From Pogostemon cablin (Eukaryota; Streptophyta; Magnoliopsida; Lamiales; Lamiaceae): DNA of 64,000 nt. The notes under the pieces were generated by a model. That model worked only from the letters and a program-made list of their open reading frames with translations. It was not told the origin of the DNA and did no database searches. The DNA is taken from positions 21,616,465 through 21,680,464 of the forward strand of contig CM042985.1 in assembly GCA_023678885.1 (NCBI GenBank), in the 5' to 3' direction. Position 1 is the first letter of the stretch; each line of letters starts with the position of its first letter. Position numbers and translations under genes: made by a program. Positions 26,253 through 38,372 of this stretch are shown piece after piece.

Positions 26253-27565
26253 TACCTTTGAGAATGATGTTGGTGTGTTTGGAATTAATGAGTACTATAG
26301 GAGTTTATTTATTGGTGAAGGAGAATCCTGCAAATTTGAAAAAAAATAAAAATTTACATGTAAAATTTAAAAGAAAAATTGTAAATTCTAGTATATATAT
26401 ATTAAAAATAAAACTCAAAGAGCGAATGGTACATAAATAAAAATAATAAAACTTTCATATGTATAAAAGAAAAAAAATAAAAAAAAAGAAAATTTACGTT
26501 AAGGAATGATATTGGTATGGTGTATCGAAAATTAATGACAACAAAAGTTTATGTCTAGGTGAAAGATAAACCTGCAGATTAAAATATATTAAAAGAGAAA
26601 AATTTTTGACATATATATAAGGTTTTTTTATTAATTTGTAAATTCTACAATACAATTTAATATGAAATAATAAAATTGTCATATGTATAATATAAAAAAT
26701 AAAACTTAAAACAGTTTAAACAGATAATTAATAAAAAAAAATAAGACTCTTATACATGTAAAAGAAAATTCAACATAAAAAAATAACTCAAAGGTAAATA
26801 AAAATAAAAACAAACATTGAAAAATAGACTATTTTACATTAAACTAATAAAATTCTCACATGTAAAATATAAAGATAGAAAATTCAAAATATATGGAAAA
26901 AAGCACTTATATATAAATAAAAATAATAATTTATTTTTACCTTTGAGAATGATCTTAGTTTTTTGGGAATTAATGATTATAGAAGTTTATTTATAGGCAA
27001 AAGAGAACCCTGGAAATTAACATAAAAAAAATTCACACATGTGAAAATTTTTAAAAAAATTTGTAAATTATAGAATATGTAAATTAAAAATAAAACTAAA
27101 AACTAATGGTTATAAAAATAATAATAAAAACTCTCAAAAGGAAGAAAATTTACTTTAGGGAACGATTTTGGGACATTAATAACTATATAGAAATTAATCT
27201 CATATATGTAGAAGACAAAAAGATAAAAGAAAATTTACCTTTAAGAATGATTTTGGTGTGTCGAAAATTAATGGCTATAGAAATTTATGTCAACATAAAT
27301 TAAAAATAAAAAAAAATTTCACACACGTAAAAGTTTTTTTTTTTTTAATTTTAAATTCTACAATACAATTCAATAAGAAATAATAAAACTTTCAAATGTA
27401 TATAATATAAAAATAAAACTCAAAAGAGATAATTCAAAAAAATAATAAGACTTTCATATATGTAAAAGAAAAAAGAAAAAGAAAATTTACCTTGAAGAAT
27501 AATTTTGATTTTGATATGCTAAGAATGAAGGATCGAGAAGACTTATTTATAAGTAGAAATATGAA
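26253..27565. repeat. array of six diverged internal repeats
   Basis: The phrase TTTACCTTTGAGAATGAT, followed by TTGGTGTG, GGAATTAATG, CTATAGAAGTTTATTTA and CCTGNAAATTA, recurs at about 26,253, 26,493, 26,936, 27,149 (truncated), 27,234 and 27,486. Between the copies lie AT-rich stretches with CACACATGTAAAA and AAATTCTA. All copies are in the same orientation with uneven spacing, as in some non-autonomous Helitrons. Confidence 0.65.
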
Positions 27566-27988
27566 ATATTAAAAAAATAAATAATTAAATTAATGAATAT
27601 GTTAGGGATATGATAATTTAAAATAATTAATCACTATCATGAATAACTATATTATTTAAATTGATATATAATGTAATGATAAATTCAAATCTTAAAATAA
27701 ATAAATATATTTATATACATTAAATTTTAATTCTTAATTAACATAACATTATCTCTTTATGTCTACATGTTTATATATATATTTAAATATATCTCCTATT
27801 AAATAATATAAATAAATATATTAAATTAAATAAGATATGTTCATAAAATAATTAATGAATTATCTACATTAAATTTTAATTAATAATTAAAATAATTGAA
27901 AATTTTAATTTTAATTAAAAATTAAAATAATTGAGAATAATTCTGGCGACGACACCTCATTAAAATTAACTCTCATTTAGTATATTAA

Positions 27989-28028
<40 letters not shown>

Positions 28029-28147
28029 TCACTTTTAAACTTCTACTACTTTAAAGAATTAATGTTTTGATAAAATTAATATTTAGTCATGTCCTAAATA
28101 GTTTTAATTTTATATTTATATAAATGTAATTTTGGAAAATGACAAAG

Positions 28148-28159
28148 TAGTATCAGAGC
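28148..28159 (+). other. primer-binding site of element F
   Basis: TAGTATCAGAGC is one base off the initiator-methionine tRNA complement TGGTATCAGAGC and is followed by ACGGTTTAGG as in elements A and B (ACGGTTTGGG). It marks the right edge of the 5' LTR. Confidence 0.7.
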
Positions 28160-28335
28160 ACGGTTTAGGTTTCTGTATACCCGTGTTTGTATAAAAGTAA
28201 TGATGATAATAATAATAATTTCAAAGTATTTAATTAATTTCTATATTAGATTAATATGTACTCATTCACCAATCACCGCCTCGCCGTTCTATCTCAACTA
28301 GGTATATTCATTATACATCATATTTAAAGTTATTA

Positions 28336-28414
28336 CTCCCTCTGTCCGAGCACAGTTTCACACCTCCTTTGTAAATTACAAAGGAGGTGGAAAGCTCTGC
28401 TGAGACGGAAGAAG
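28336..28414. mobile_element. minimal Stowaway-like palindrome (79 bp)
   Basis: Flanked by TA on both sides, it reads CTCCCTCTGTCCGAG at one end and CTGAGACGGAAGAAG at the other. At the centre CACCTCCTTTGTAA folds onto TTACAAAGGAGGTG. It sits in the short interior of element F. Confidence 0.65.
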
Positions 28415-28824
28415 TATTTATTTTTCTTTGAATTCAAATTTATCATTCAAAATGTGACATTTCATTGCCTCATTCACTGCATGACATATTACACTCACTT
28501 CAAATTAACATTCAAAACATGATATTGTCAATATATCAATAAGTGTATACACTTTTCATTTCAAGAACTATTTATCTCAAGGCTAGTATGGTAAAGTTAC
28601 ACATTTACATTGTTTATTTTCATTATCATTATCATTACATGAAATATAAGACACAATTTCATCATGCACATTTACATGTCGACATAAATTTTTGTTAAAA
28701 CATTTACAAATTGAGGTGAAAAGTTTTACATTCAAAAAATGATGCATAAATCTATTTGTATTAGCATTCTTTACATATAATGTTCTGAATTTCGAGGACG
28801 AAATTATTTTTAAGTAGGAGAGAT

Positions 28825-29251
28825 TGTGATATCCAGAATATTTATATAAATATATATATATATCTATTTATTTTAATAAAGATATAGATATATATATCAA
28901 TTCTTAATTCATATAAGTATTAAATTTTAAATTTCTTTTTAGATTTTATTTTTTATTTTATATATCTTTCCTAAATTCAAACCCAAGCCCAAACATATTC
29001 TCGAAAAGTGTAAAGCGCAAACTATTTATCATATAAAAACAAAAGTACTGGTCTTTTATTTTATTCTTTTCCAGTACCGAAGAAATTAGGGTTTACAAAA
29101 TAAAGAAAAAGAAAACTTAGAAACATATTTCTTCATTGTTTTTCCTTTGAAAATCCGTAGAAGGTTATAACATCTTATTCAAAGCTCCATCAACGAGTGT
29201 CAAACTCACTTACAAAATTAAGGTAATTTATTTGTATAATTTCATATGGTG
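28825..29251 (+). mobile_element. element F: truncated 3' LTR
   Basis: It begins TGTGATATCC after the polypurine tract and matches 22,942-23,652 without the MITE. It stops after ATTTCA, where the other copy has its poly(A)-(AT)n tract, and abuts gag-like coding sequence. The truncation point suggests a deletion or rearrangement at the simple repeat. Confidence 0.65.
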
Positions 29252-30298
29252 GGGATCACCTCAACAAGCCATTATACGGAGACAAAAGTGGTGAAAATGC
29301 TTCTGCTTGCTCAACTCCTCGTTCAACGCCAAGCTCGCCATCTGCATCAGCTACAGCTGTAGTGATGACGACGAGTGCGATAACTATCGAGTAACAACTT
29401 GCAAATATGATGATAGCCATTGAAGGACTCAACAAGCACATGGAAGCTCAAGACGTAATGATCTCTATACTTATGAAGAAAATGGAGAATGTGGAGACAA
29501 GTCATACAAATGAGAAACAAGTTGAGGATGAGCGCGAGGAAGAAGACTCAGCGAAACACCATCCTTTTGAAGGAAAGCCAGTTGAAGAAAAAATACAAGT
29601 TTCAACTGACAAAATACTTCCTGTGAACCAACTGAAGAACATCATTTTAGAAACGATAAAACACAAGTATGAAGGGATCTCAAAATCCCTTGTTGCCAAC
29701 AAGAAGCCATATACAAAGAGAATTGACAACTTGAGGATGCCAACTGACTATCTACCTCCAAAGTTTCAATAATTTGACGGCAAAGGCAACCCAAGACAAC
29801 ATATGGCGCATTTCGTCGAGACATGCAATGATGCTGGGATCTACGGAGATCACATGGCGAGGCAGTTTGTTTGCTCTCTTAAAGGAAATACGTTTGATTA
29901 GTATATCAACTTGGAAGCCAACTCCATCGACAGTTGGGGGCAAATGGAAGAAGTGTTCCTCAACTGCTTCTACAGCACACGAAGAACTGTTAGCATAATG
30001 GAGCTAACAAATACTCGTCAAAGTGATGAAGAATATGTCATCGACTACATCAACAGATGGAGTAGCATCAACCTCAATTGCAAAGAGAAGCTGTCAGTAA
30101 CTTCAGCTATTGAAATGTGCATTCAAGAGAAGCCATGGAATCTTCACTACATACTCCAAGGAATTCAGCCAAAGACTTTTGAAGAGTTGAGCTTGACATC
30201 AAATGATATTGAATGGCCATCTATTCAAGACTCCTTCGAGTTTGAGGACATGCCTTCTGATGAGCTCGTGGAAGACGAACCACAAACAAAGACTGCAG
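29252..30298 (+). pseudogene. element E: decayed Ty3/gypsy gag fragment
   Basis: One frame reads through GGDHLNKPLYGDKSGENAS, QLANMMIAIEGLNKHMEAQD, then a retrotransposon gag domain (HMAHFVETCNDAG, QMEEVFLNCFYSTRRTVS, YVIDYINRWSS, LHYILQGIQPKTFEELS). The frame is broken by TAA at 29,392 and 29,770 and by TAG at 29,899 where Trp is expected. Start and end are both missing: the left end abuts the LTR of F and the right end is cut by the LTR of A at 30,299. It belongs to a gypsy family different from A/B and C. Confidence 0.8.
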
Positions 30299-32115
30299 TG
30301 TAATACCCAAGCTTCTCACTACTAGTGTGCCAATATAATTTAATTTGTATTATGTGCATTTTATAATTATGTGACAATTGTTTCTCAATTTTATTTATCT
30401 TTACATTTTATTTGAAACATCTGTGATAATAATGGTGACAATATGTGAATATAGGTGTGCATAAATATTTACGTGTATTAATTTGGATATATGAGTAAAT
30501 TATTTTATGTGTATAAATACACTTTTCTTAATTATTAAGTATCACATGTATTTTCATTATAATAATAATAATATAATATATAATAATATTAAAAAAAAAA
30601 AAAGTCAAAATGGGGTTGCTGATGTTACATGTTGGCAGCCATGAATTGAATTGAATGGTCAAAAGTTGCATGCTTAATTGATTATAAAAAAAAAGAAAAA
30701 AGAGGGTCAAAATTTGCTGCTAGCAGCCTTGATGATTGGCAGCCAATTTGGAATTGATTTGCATGGTTGATGGCTATAGCAGCCGTAATTTTTATTATTA
30801 AAAAAAAAATTATTTTTTTATTGATTGAGTTTTCGGCCACCTCACCCCCAACCCCCACTTTGCCTATATAAATGGGTGTGGAGAGATGATTACCTCACAT
30901 CCCAAAAAAAAAAAAACTGAGTTCAGAAGAAAAAAAAAAGAGAGTGAGAGAGGGAAGGGTTCGTGCCGGAACAGGAAGGAATTAGCTACGGTTCGCTTTG
31001 AGTCTATAGTGTTACTATTGTCGGAGTTCAAGTAAGTAGAAGTCCAACTACAATGCATAAATATGTTGTGTAAATTATTTGTGATTAATATATGATAATT
31101 ATGTTGTGAATTATTTGTGATTAGTTTAATTATGTTATGAATTATTTGGGATTAATTGATTATACAAGTTGTGGATTTATGTAATTTGAAATAATATTAT
31201 TGTATTATATAGATCTGTGTGATTGGGAACTGTTAAAAATATATCTGTATGACTTGAGAAGATGTTGGTTATAAGGATCTGTGTGATCCAAGATGGAGTT
31301 GTTATTATAAGAGATCCGTGTGATCCAAGGTGAAGTGGATTTGTATGAATTAAATTAAGTTGTTATTTTATTTATGATTAAATGTTGATATTGATGTCAT
31401 AAATAGTTTATGATGCATATTTAATTGCACTGGTTGCATACCATGCATAATCATGAAAAGTGTTTTTCTAAAATTAATAAGATACTAATGGTGTGTGCGA
31501 CCACTATATATGCATCTCTGTCAGGGTTCGGAAAAATCGTTCCCACCACTTTGTTAGAGTTAGGAAAAATCATTCTCGGCACTATTTTTGGGGTTTGGAA
31601 AAATCGTCCCCATTGAGCTCATTTGGGGTGCATATCATAAGTGTGTCGTGGGGATCCCGTAACATGAACAGCTTTCAAGATAAAAGAGACCAACTAGAAA
31701 GATTAGAAAATAAATGCATTTTCATGCACTATCATGCATGATTTTTACTTACTGAGATTTTTGTCTCACTAGTTTATGCATTGTAGGTGAGCCGGATGAT
31801 ATTTGAGTATGTGATGTACTGTGCAAGCTGTGGAGCTTCTACAGGGTTTGAGCAAGATGTACATAGATGACGACCTGTTGGGCTAGACCGTGTGTTTATT
31901 TTATTTCCGCTGATATTTTATTATGTAATATAATAAGTATTGTCACCAGTTTGTGTGGATTGATGTGGTGTCTGAAACCAGTTGCGTATGTTGAACTGGT
32001 GTGACCGTTTGGATAATATATATTATGTGAGAAAAAAAATAAAATGTGCAGATTTTATAATGATGATGTTTATGTTAATTAAAGAATTATAAGTTATGAA
32101 AAGTGGGTCGTGACA
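30299..32115 (+). mobile_element. element A: 5' LTR (1,817 bp)
   Basis: It starts TGTAATACCC and ends CGTGACA. It matches the LTR at 50,988-52,837 nearly base for base except for small indels, including one unit of a short tandem repeat (near 31,515-31,615) and a 10-bp duplication (CATGCACTAT). A TATA box is at 30,864-30,873. The preceding five bases, TGCAG, are the expected target duplication. Confidence 0.95.
30864..30873 (+). promoter_or_regulatory. TATA box of the element A LTR promoter
   Basis: CTATATAAAT follows a C-rich stretch (CACCCCCAACCCCCAC) and is conserved in the second LTR at 51,562-51,571. Transcription would start about 30 bp downstream, marking the U3/R border. Confidence 0.65.
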
Positions 32116-32118
32116 GAG

Positions 32119-32130
32119 TGGTATCAGAGC
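32119..32130 (+). other. primer-binding site of element A
   Basis: TGGTATCAGAGC lies three bases after the LTR end and is complementary to the 3' end of initiator-methionine tRNA. Confidence 0.9.
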
Positions 32131-32267
32131 ACGGTTTGGGTCCTGCAGACTATCTATGTACATGAATTCATTCCTTGGGAGAGCAGCTTTGCGTGTAAGT
32201 GTTATTTTCCTTCTGTGTTGTTATGTGTTTTATAACTTATATTGGCCATGTGGTGTAGGACTTGTAG

Positions 32268-33597
32268 TAGGGGTGTGCACGAATATTGGATTTAACCGAA
32301 ACCGAACCAAATTAATCCCGAACCGAAAAAAAATCATTGACTTTTTGACTTTTTCCGAACCGAACCGAACTGATTTTTCGTTTGGTATGGACTTGGATTT
32401 TTTCCATTTTCCCGTACCGAACATTGGATATAACCGAACCGTACCGAAAAATCAAATTGAAATTATGCATTAAAATTATATATAATATATTTATCTTATT
32501 ATTTATAGTTTATACTTTATAAGTCATGAATTAATTAATTTTAATTTATTAATTACGATTACATTATATTATAATAATTAATTATAATATAATTATAAAT
32601 AATAATTTAAAATTATATCTAATTCTCTAAATATTTATTTGTTACTATATATTAAAAAATATATATTTCATAAAGTAAAATAAATTTCTAAAAAAATAGA
32701 AAATAAATAAAATAATATGTTCAAAGTTCAAATTATTATTTAAAAGAACATAATAAATAAAAGTAAATGGTATCTCTAAAGTGTAAATTCAATTGTACAC
32801 TTAATAAATAGTTATCATAGTTTATATTTATTTAATGAAGATAAAATGCAAAATTTAAATGATAATCCATATTTATCTTTAAAATATTATTAGATGGACT
32901 TTAATTGAAATAAACATTAAATTTAAAGTTAAAGGTTTAAAGAAAAAATTTAAAATTATTAAGTTTTTTTAATCTTAGACTATTATTTTTTTAGGGAACA
33001 CATGAGGTCGTCTTATGTAAGACTATTTATATTTTTTAAATAATTATCAATTTTTATTAAATATATTTTTACTTTTCATTTAAAGTTTATCATTCTTTTT
33101 TTATAATATGAATTATTTATGAAATAATGCAATGCATTACTCTCGTTTTTCATCAATTCGAGTATAAATTTTTATTCAAATATTATCTCTTCTTATATGT
33201 CTCATGAAAGTGAAATTCTTAATGTGAATTTATTCTTAAAGTCAATTTTTATTCAAATATTAAAACTTCGAATTTGTTTGATGAATATTTTGGTTGTGTA
33301 TTTATTCTTATTTGGATTTGGGAAATTTAGTTTTTTTTGGTTTAATTGATATTTTTCTAAGTATTTATGTGTTCAAAAATCAATTTATCATGAGAAATTC
33401 GATCTGATCCGCTCCGATCCGTCAAAATCCATTTTCTCAAAAATCCGTTCTGAACCGAATCGAAATTTGGTACGGATTCAATATTGGATTTTTTATTTAT
33501 GGATTCAATATCGGATTTTTTTTAAAAAAAATTCGTACCAAAAATTTGGAATGGATTTTTTTAAAATCCGTACCGAATCCCGATCCGCACACCCCTA
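32268..33597. mobile_element. hAT-like non-autonomous element in the leader of A
   Basis: The 1,330-bp insert has terminal inverted repeats TAGGGGTGTGC / GCACACCCCTA and an 8-bp target duplication ACTTGTAG (32,260-32,267 and 33,598-33,605). Body B has the uninterrupted site at 52,981. Near each end are CCGAACCG-type and CCGATCCG-type repeats. The centre is AT-rich and has no transposase frame. Ends and duplication length fit the hAT superfamily. Confidence 0.88.
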
Positions 33598-33617
33598 ACT
33601 TGTAGTTGGTAGACAAA

Positions 33618-36600
33618 ATGGAAAGAATTATGGGTGAAAGTTCTGAAAGTGATAGAGCTGCTGAGCAAATATCACCTACTGAAGGAAATAATAGTGATGC
33701 GGCGATTACTCGCCTGATGGAACTGGTAGAGCGCCAGTCCCAACAGATACAACAACTGATTCAGCAGAGAGATATGGGTGGACAGCCAGAGGTTAATATT
33801 AATCACGATCAACATCAAGTAGAACGTGTGGAAATAGTTTGTGAGAGGTTTCGAAAGCTGAGCCCTCCAATATTTGAGGACGCAGCAGACCCCACAGATG
33901 CAGATGATTGGTTATGTACGGTGGAAAATATATTTCAATACAGTAGAATTCCAGAGGGGGACAGAGTGCTGTGTGCTTCTTTCATGTTACGAGGAAGTGC
34001 AGACCACTGGTGGGATACGATTAAAAGTATCGAGGATGTCACAAATATGACATGGGAAAGGTTCAAGGAACTTTTCAGAAATAAGTACTCTACGGCACCA
34101 GTGAGAATGATGAAGATGAATGAATTCATACAATTGAAGCAGGATGGCATGTCAGTTACAGATTACCTTCGTAAGTTTGAACTGTTGTCAAGGTTTGCAG
34201 AACATATGGTGAGTACGGAGGCATTAAAAGTGGAGAGATTCGTGGAAGGCTTAAGGCCTGAGCTTTTCAGAGATGTGAGTATGGCGGGACTGTATGGAAC
34301 AACATACTCACAAGTGGCAAAAAGGGCCCAGATTGCTGAACAAGCAGAGATGAGGATCAGACAAGCGCAAGCTGTCAGACGTCAATTTCAACAGAAACTG
34401 GTGCAGCAGTTTGGGAGAAATGATAAGAGGCCGATGCCATTTCAGAGGCCGAAATCAAAATTTCAAGTGGAGCAAGGACAAGGACAAGGAGAACCAAACA
34501 AGCATCCAAAGTTCGATCAAGGGAAAGTGCCACCGGCGCCGCCACTACCAATGTGTCCAAATTGTTTTAGACCACATGGTGGAGAGTGTCACATTCCTCC
34601 GAGAACATGTTACACATGTGTAGAGAAAGGACATATGACTATTACTTGTCCTAAGAAAGGGAAACAAGGGCAACAGGTGAGAGTTCCAGCAAGTGTATAC
34701 ACTTTGACGTGGGAGGAGGTAGATGCGAACCCCTCAGTTGTCGCTGGTAAGTTTTCTATTTTTGGTATTTCTACCTATGTGCTATTTGATTCTGGAGAAA
34801 CACATTCATTTGTATCCACTGAGTATGTGAGGAAGTTGGGTGGAACATCTAACTTAATAGAAGCTAATTATGAGGTGATGATACCTTCTGGTGAATCAAA
34901 ACAAACTAATCAACTTCTTCGAGGTTGTGTTATTCCTATTGAAGGAAAACAACTTCTCGCTGACTTAATTGTGTTAAATATGAATGATTATGATATTATA
35001 TTGGGTATGGATTGGCTGACAAAGTACGGTGCGACAATAGATTGTCAGAAGAAGAGTATTACTTTTCAGCCATTGAAGGGAGAACCATTTACTTTTGTTG
35101 GGATCAAGAAAATTTTCAGATTTCCTATGATATCAACAAAAAAAGCACGACGGTTGTTGGAAAGTGGTTGTGAGGGGTATCTGGTGAGTGTAATGAATGT
35201 TGAGGGGCAGCAATGTTTAGTTCTTGATAATGTACTAGTAGTTCGGGAATATCTGGAGGTATTTCCATATGATCTTCCAGGTTTGCCACCAGATCGGGAA
35301 ATAGAGTTTGTTATTGAGTTACAACCAGGAACTGCTCCTATATCTAAAGCGCCATACAGAATGGCACCAGCTGAACTGAAGGAATTGAAGATACAGTTAC
35401 AAGAGTTGCTAGACAAAGGATTCATCCAACCTAGTTTCTCCCCTTGGGGAGCACCAGTTCTGTTTGTTCAAAAGAAGGATGGCACATTGAGGATGTGCAT
35501 TGATTATTGGGATCTCAACAAAGTTACGGTGAAGAATAAATATCCATTGCCTCGCATTGATGATCTGTTTGATCAGTTACAGGGTGCAACTATCTTTTCA
35601 AAGATTGATTTGCGGTCGGGTATCATCAGTTGAAGATTAGGGAGGAGGATATTCCGAAGACTGCATTTAGTACAAGGTATGGGCACTATGAATTTTTGGT
35701 GATGTCGTTTGGTTTGACAAATGCTCCGGCAGCATTTATGAATTTGATGAATAGAGTATTTCAGGAATTTCTCGATAAGTTTGTGATTGTATTTATTGAT
35801 GATATTCTGATTTACTCTAAGAATAAGGAGGATCATGCTCTACACTTAAGAAATGTGTTAGAGATTCTGAAGGAGAATCAGTTATATGCGAAATTTAAGA
35901 AATGTGAATTTTGGTTGGATCAAGTTGTTTTCTTGGGTCACGTAGTATCGGGAGAACGAATTTTAGTGGATCCAGGTAAAGTAAGAGCGATCCATGATTG
36001 GCCACAACCCTCAAATCCCACTGAGGTTCGTACATTTCTTGGATTGACGGGATATTATCGAAGATTTGTTGAAGGATTTTCTAAGATTGCTTCACAATTA
36101 ACACAGTTGACCAGGAAGAATGTGAAGTTCACATGGACGGAGGAATGTGAACAACGTTTCCAAGAATTGAAGAGACGATTGACATCAGCACCTATTTTAA
36201 CTATTCCTACGGAGACAGGAAACTTCAAGGTTTACAGTGATGCTTCAAAGAATGGTCTTGGGTGTGTATTGATGCAGAATGGAAAAGTGATAGCTTATGC
36301 ATCCAGACAGTTAAGAGAGTATGAGAAGAATTACCCAACTCATGATTTAGAGTTAGCCGCAATGGTGTTTGCACTCAAGATTTGGAGGCATTATCTGTAT
36401 GGGGAACGTTGTGAAATCTATACTGATCATAAGAGTTTGAAGTACTTTTTCACTCAGAAAGAGTTGAATATGAGGCAAAGAAGATGGTTGGAATTGGTGA
36501 AGGATTACTACTGTGTTATCAATTATCATCCGGGAAAAGCCAATGTGGTTGCTGATACATTGAGCCGAAAGGAAATACAGAATGTAGCTGCTATGACTGT

Positions 36601-37260
36601 AAATAAAAAACCAGAGTTGCTTGATTTGCAAAAGATGGGTGTGGAGATCATTCAGAAAGGATCGTTGGAAACAGGGATGGCAGCTCTGACACTTCGACCA
36701 ACTATGATGGATAAGATTCGACAGAGCCAACAGGAGGATAAGTTATTTGACAAGATAAAGAATGATATCAGCTCTGGAAAGTCTTCTGACTTCCAATTAG
36801 GAGATGATGGCATGATTCGTTATGGAGGTCGATTATGTCTACCTGAAGTGGATGACATTCGGAAAGAAGTAATGGCGGAAGCTCATTCAACGCCATACTC
36901 TGTACATCCAGGAGCTACTAAGATGTATAGAGATTTGAAGTTATATTATTGGTGGCCAGGGATGAAGAGAGATGTTGCTCGATATGTAGAGCAATGTCTG
37001 ACTTGTCAGCAAATCAAAACCGAGCATCAGAGACCAGCAGGAACTTTGCAGCCTTTATTTATTCCAGAATGGAGTGGGAGAATATCACGATGGATTTTGT
37101 TATCGGGCTACCGAAGACAGTGAAAGGTCACAATGCCATTTGGGTTATTGTGGATCGATTGACTAAGTCAGCTCATTTTCTTCCTATTAGTTCTACGTAT
37201 TCCATGGATCGTTATGCCCAACTATATATACAAGAGATTGTCAGACTCCATGGAGTACCA
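33618..37260 (+). pseudogene. element A: gag-pol of a Ty3/gypsy chromovirus, 5' part, frameshifted
   Basis: The frame from ATG 33,618 encodes gag (ERFRKLSPPIFEDAADPTDA, then the FVEGLRPELF region), a CCHC zinc knuckle damaged to CYTCVEKGHMTITC, a protease with DSGETHSF where body B has DSGATHSF, and the start of reverse transcriptase. A one-base loss at about 35,618-35,620 shifts the frame (TCGGG instead of TCGGGG in body B). The frame then continues through RT (active site FIDD at 35,792-35,803), RNase H (YSDASKNGLGCVL) and the integrase zinc region (HPGATK, then CLTCQQIK). A second shift occurs at about 37,070, and the integrase core runs to 37,260, where element C is inserted. The rest of pol is at 50,079. 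Confidence 0.92.
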
Positions 37261-38352
37261 TGATTGTCGTTATTTTCACCTAGATTTTAGTGCCTTTTTA
37301 TGTGTATTTTTCGTATTGTTTTATCCGTATTTTCGTGTATTTTGGTGGTGTTATGTGTTTTCATGGGAATGTGTGAGAATGATCTTAAACATATATATAA
37401 CAGGTGAAAATGGAGTAAAGAAGCAAGGAAGCTTGGGTGATCACCAAAGGAAGAAGGGAGATTCAATTGGATCCATTTCCAAGGGAGTTTTCATTCCAAT
37501 TTTGTGTTAATCCTTTAGTTTACAATGATTTGTAAGAATTCTAATGTCTATGTTATGGATCTTATGAAGATTGTAGGCTAATCTCCCTTGTGAGATTAGC
37601 AACATGAAGGTTGTTGGTTAATTTGTGGATCTATGTAATTAAATTCATATGTTGATGGGGATATTTGATTTTCTATCATTGGTGCTTATATATCTTGAGA
37701 TCTATGATGTTTTGTGTGTTTGATTGTTCTAATTATATGATTAGATTGAGAAATCAATTATGTGCTTAGGATAGTCAAGTGAATCATTTCATCAAACACC
37801 TCATGTGCATTATAAATGGTAAAGAGATTGAAAAGTCCTTTATTATTTAGAACCCTTTGATAGAACATGTGATTAGTTAGATTGAGAAGTCAATTGATTA
37901 TATGAAGGGATTCTTAAATTGAACTTAGTACCTAGTTGGAATAGTTTAATTGAGAACCAACCTTTGAGCTATTTTGAGATTGTGCAAATGATCTACATCC
38001 TATTCATTTCGAGAGGAAGTTTAGGTGGTATATGTGTTGGCCCTTAGTCTTAACCCTTGATACATATGAGTTTAATGCATGAATCCATAAGTTACCACTT
38101 CAATAGTATTGTTAATCTCACTTCCACTCAATTTGGAAAACCACTCATTTATCATTTTTATCTTGTCATTTGATTATTGCTTATCTACTTTCATTTGTTT
38201 GCATTTAATTACTTGTTAACCAAACCATCGATCTATGATTCGTTTCTATAAAATTGTGATAAACGTGATATCGCTTAAGTGCTAGCATCGACCTCCCTGT
38301 GGTTCGATAAATTCTTGAATTGGTCAACCCAACTACAAGTTATGGCTAATCA
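37261..38352 (+). mobile_element. element C (Athila-like): 5' LTR, 1,092 bp
   Basis: It starts TGATTGTCGTT and ends GGCTAATCA. It equals the 3' LTR (48,982-50,073) in length and differs at about 14 positions by eye (about 1.3%). The element is flanked by the 5-bp duplication TACCA (37,256-37,260 and 50,074-50,078). Confidence 0.96.
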
Positions 38353-38354
38353 AA

Positions 38355-38372
38355 TGGCGCCGTTGCCGGGGA
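38355..38372 (+). other. primer-binding site of element C
   Basis: TGGCGCCGTTGCCGGGGA, two bases after the LTR, is complementary to the 3' end of plant tRNA-Asp, the usual primer of the Athila/Tat gypsy group. Confidence 0.88.

Larger units (their letters stand above)
24880..28030 (-). mobile_element. probable non-autonomous Helitron (right end uncertain)
   Basis: On the minus strand the sequence reads GCGTAATACGC, then GGGTTTTATA, then CTAG followed by T at 24,880. That is the layout of a Helitron 3' terminus: a palindrome shortly before CTRR, inserted at A/T. The interior (to about 28,000) is AT-rich, non-coding and contains an array of repeated motifs. The 5' TC end could not be located; the right limit is a guess from where LTR-like sequence appears to resume. 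Confidence 0.4.
22942..28144 (+). mobile_element. element F: 5' LTR of a Ty3/gypsy derivative, expanded by nested inserts
   Basis: The LTR starts TGTGATATCC and ends ATGACA just before a primer-binding site. Its first 430 bp match 28,825-29,251, the second LTR, apart from the MITE at 23,145. After subtracting the MITE and the probable Helitron, the native length would be roughly 2 kb, similar to the 1.8-kb LTRs of elements A/B. At 24,572-24,630 there is LTR-like sequence (ACTGAGCTTGTGG, then AAGTTTAAGAGATGG). A poly(A)-(AT)n tract sits at about 23,656-23,704. Confidence 0.6.
28145..28824 (+). mobile_element. element F: short non-coding interior with polypurine tract
   Basis: Only 680 bp separate the primer-binding site from the second LTR. 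There is no gag or pol. The end has ATTTCGAGGACGAAATT, also present at the pol 3' end of element A, and then AAGTAGGAGAGAT at 28,812-28,824 as polypurine tract. F is therefore a deletion derivative of the same broad gypsy lineage, dependent on other copies for its proteins. Confidence 0.6.

Noticed and set aside
25283..27303. Several 60-65 codon frames in the AT-rich block
   Set aside because: They consist of Lys/Asn/Ile/Tyr-rich peptides from AT-rich repeats, with no family resemblance.
37214..37510. 98-codon frame starting in A integrase and running into the LTR of C
   Set aside because: It crosses the insertion boundary by chance, and its second half is LTR sequence that also occurs at 49,037-49,231.
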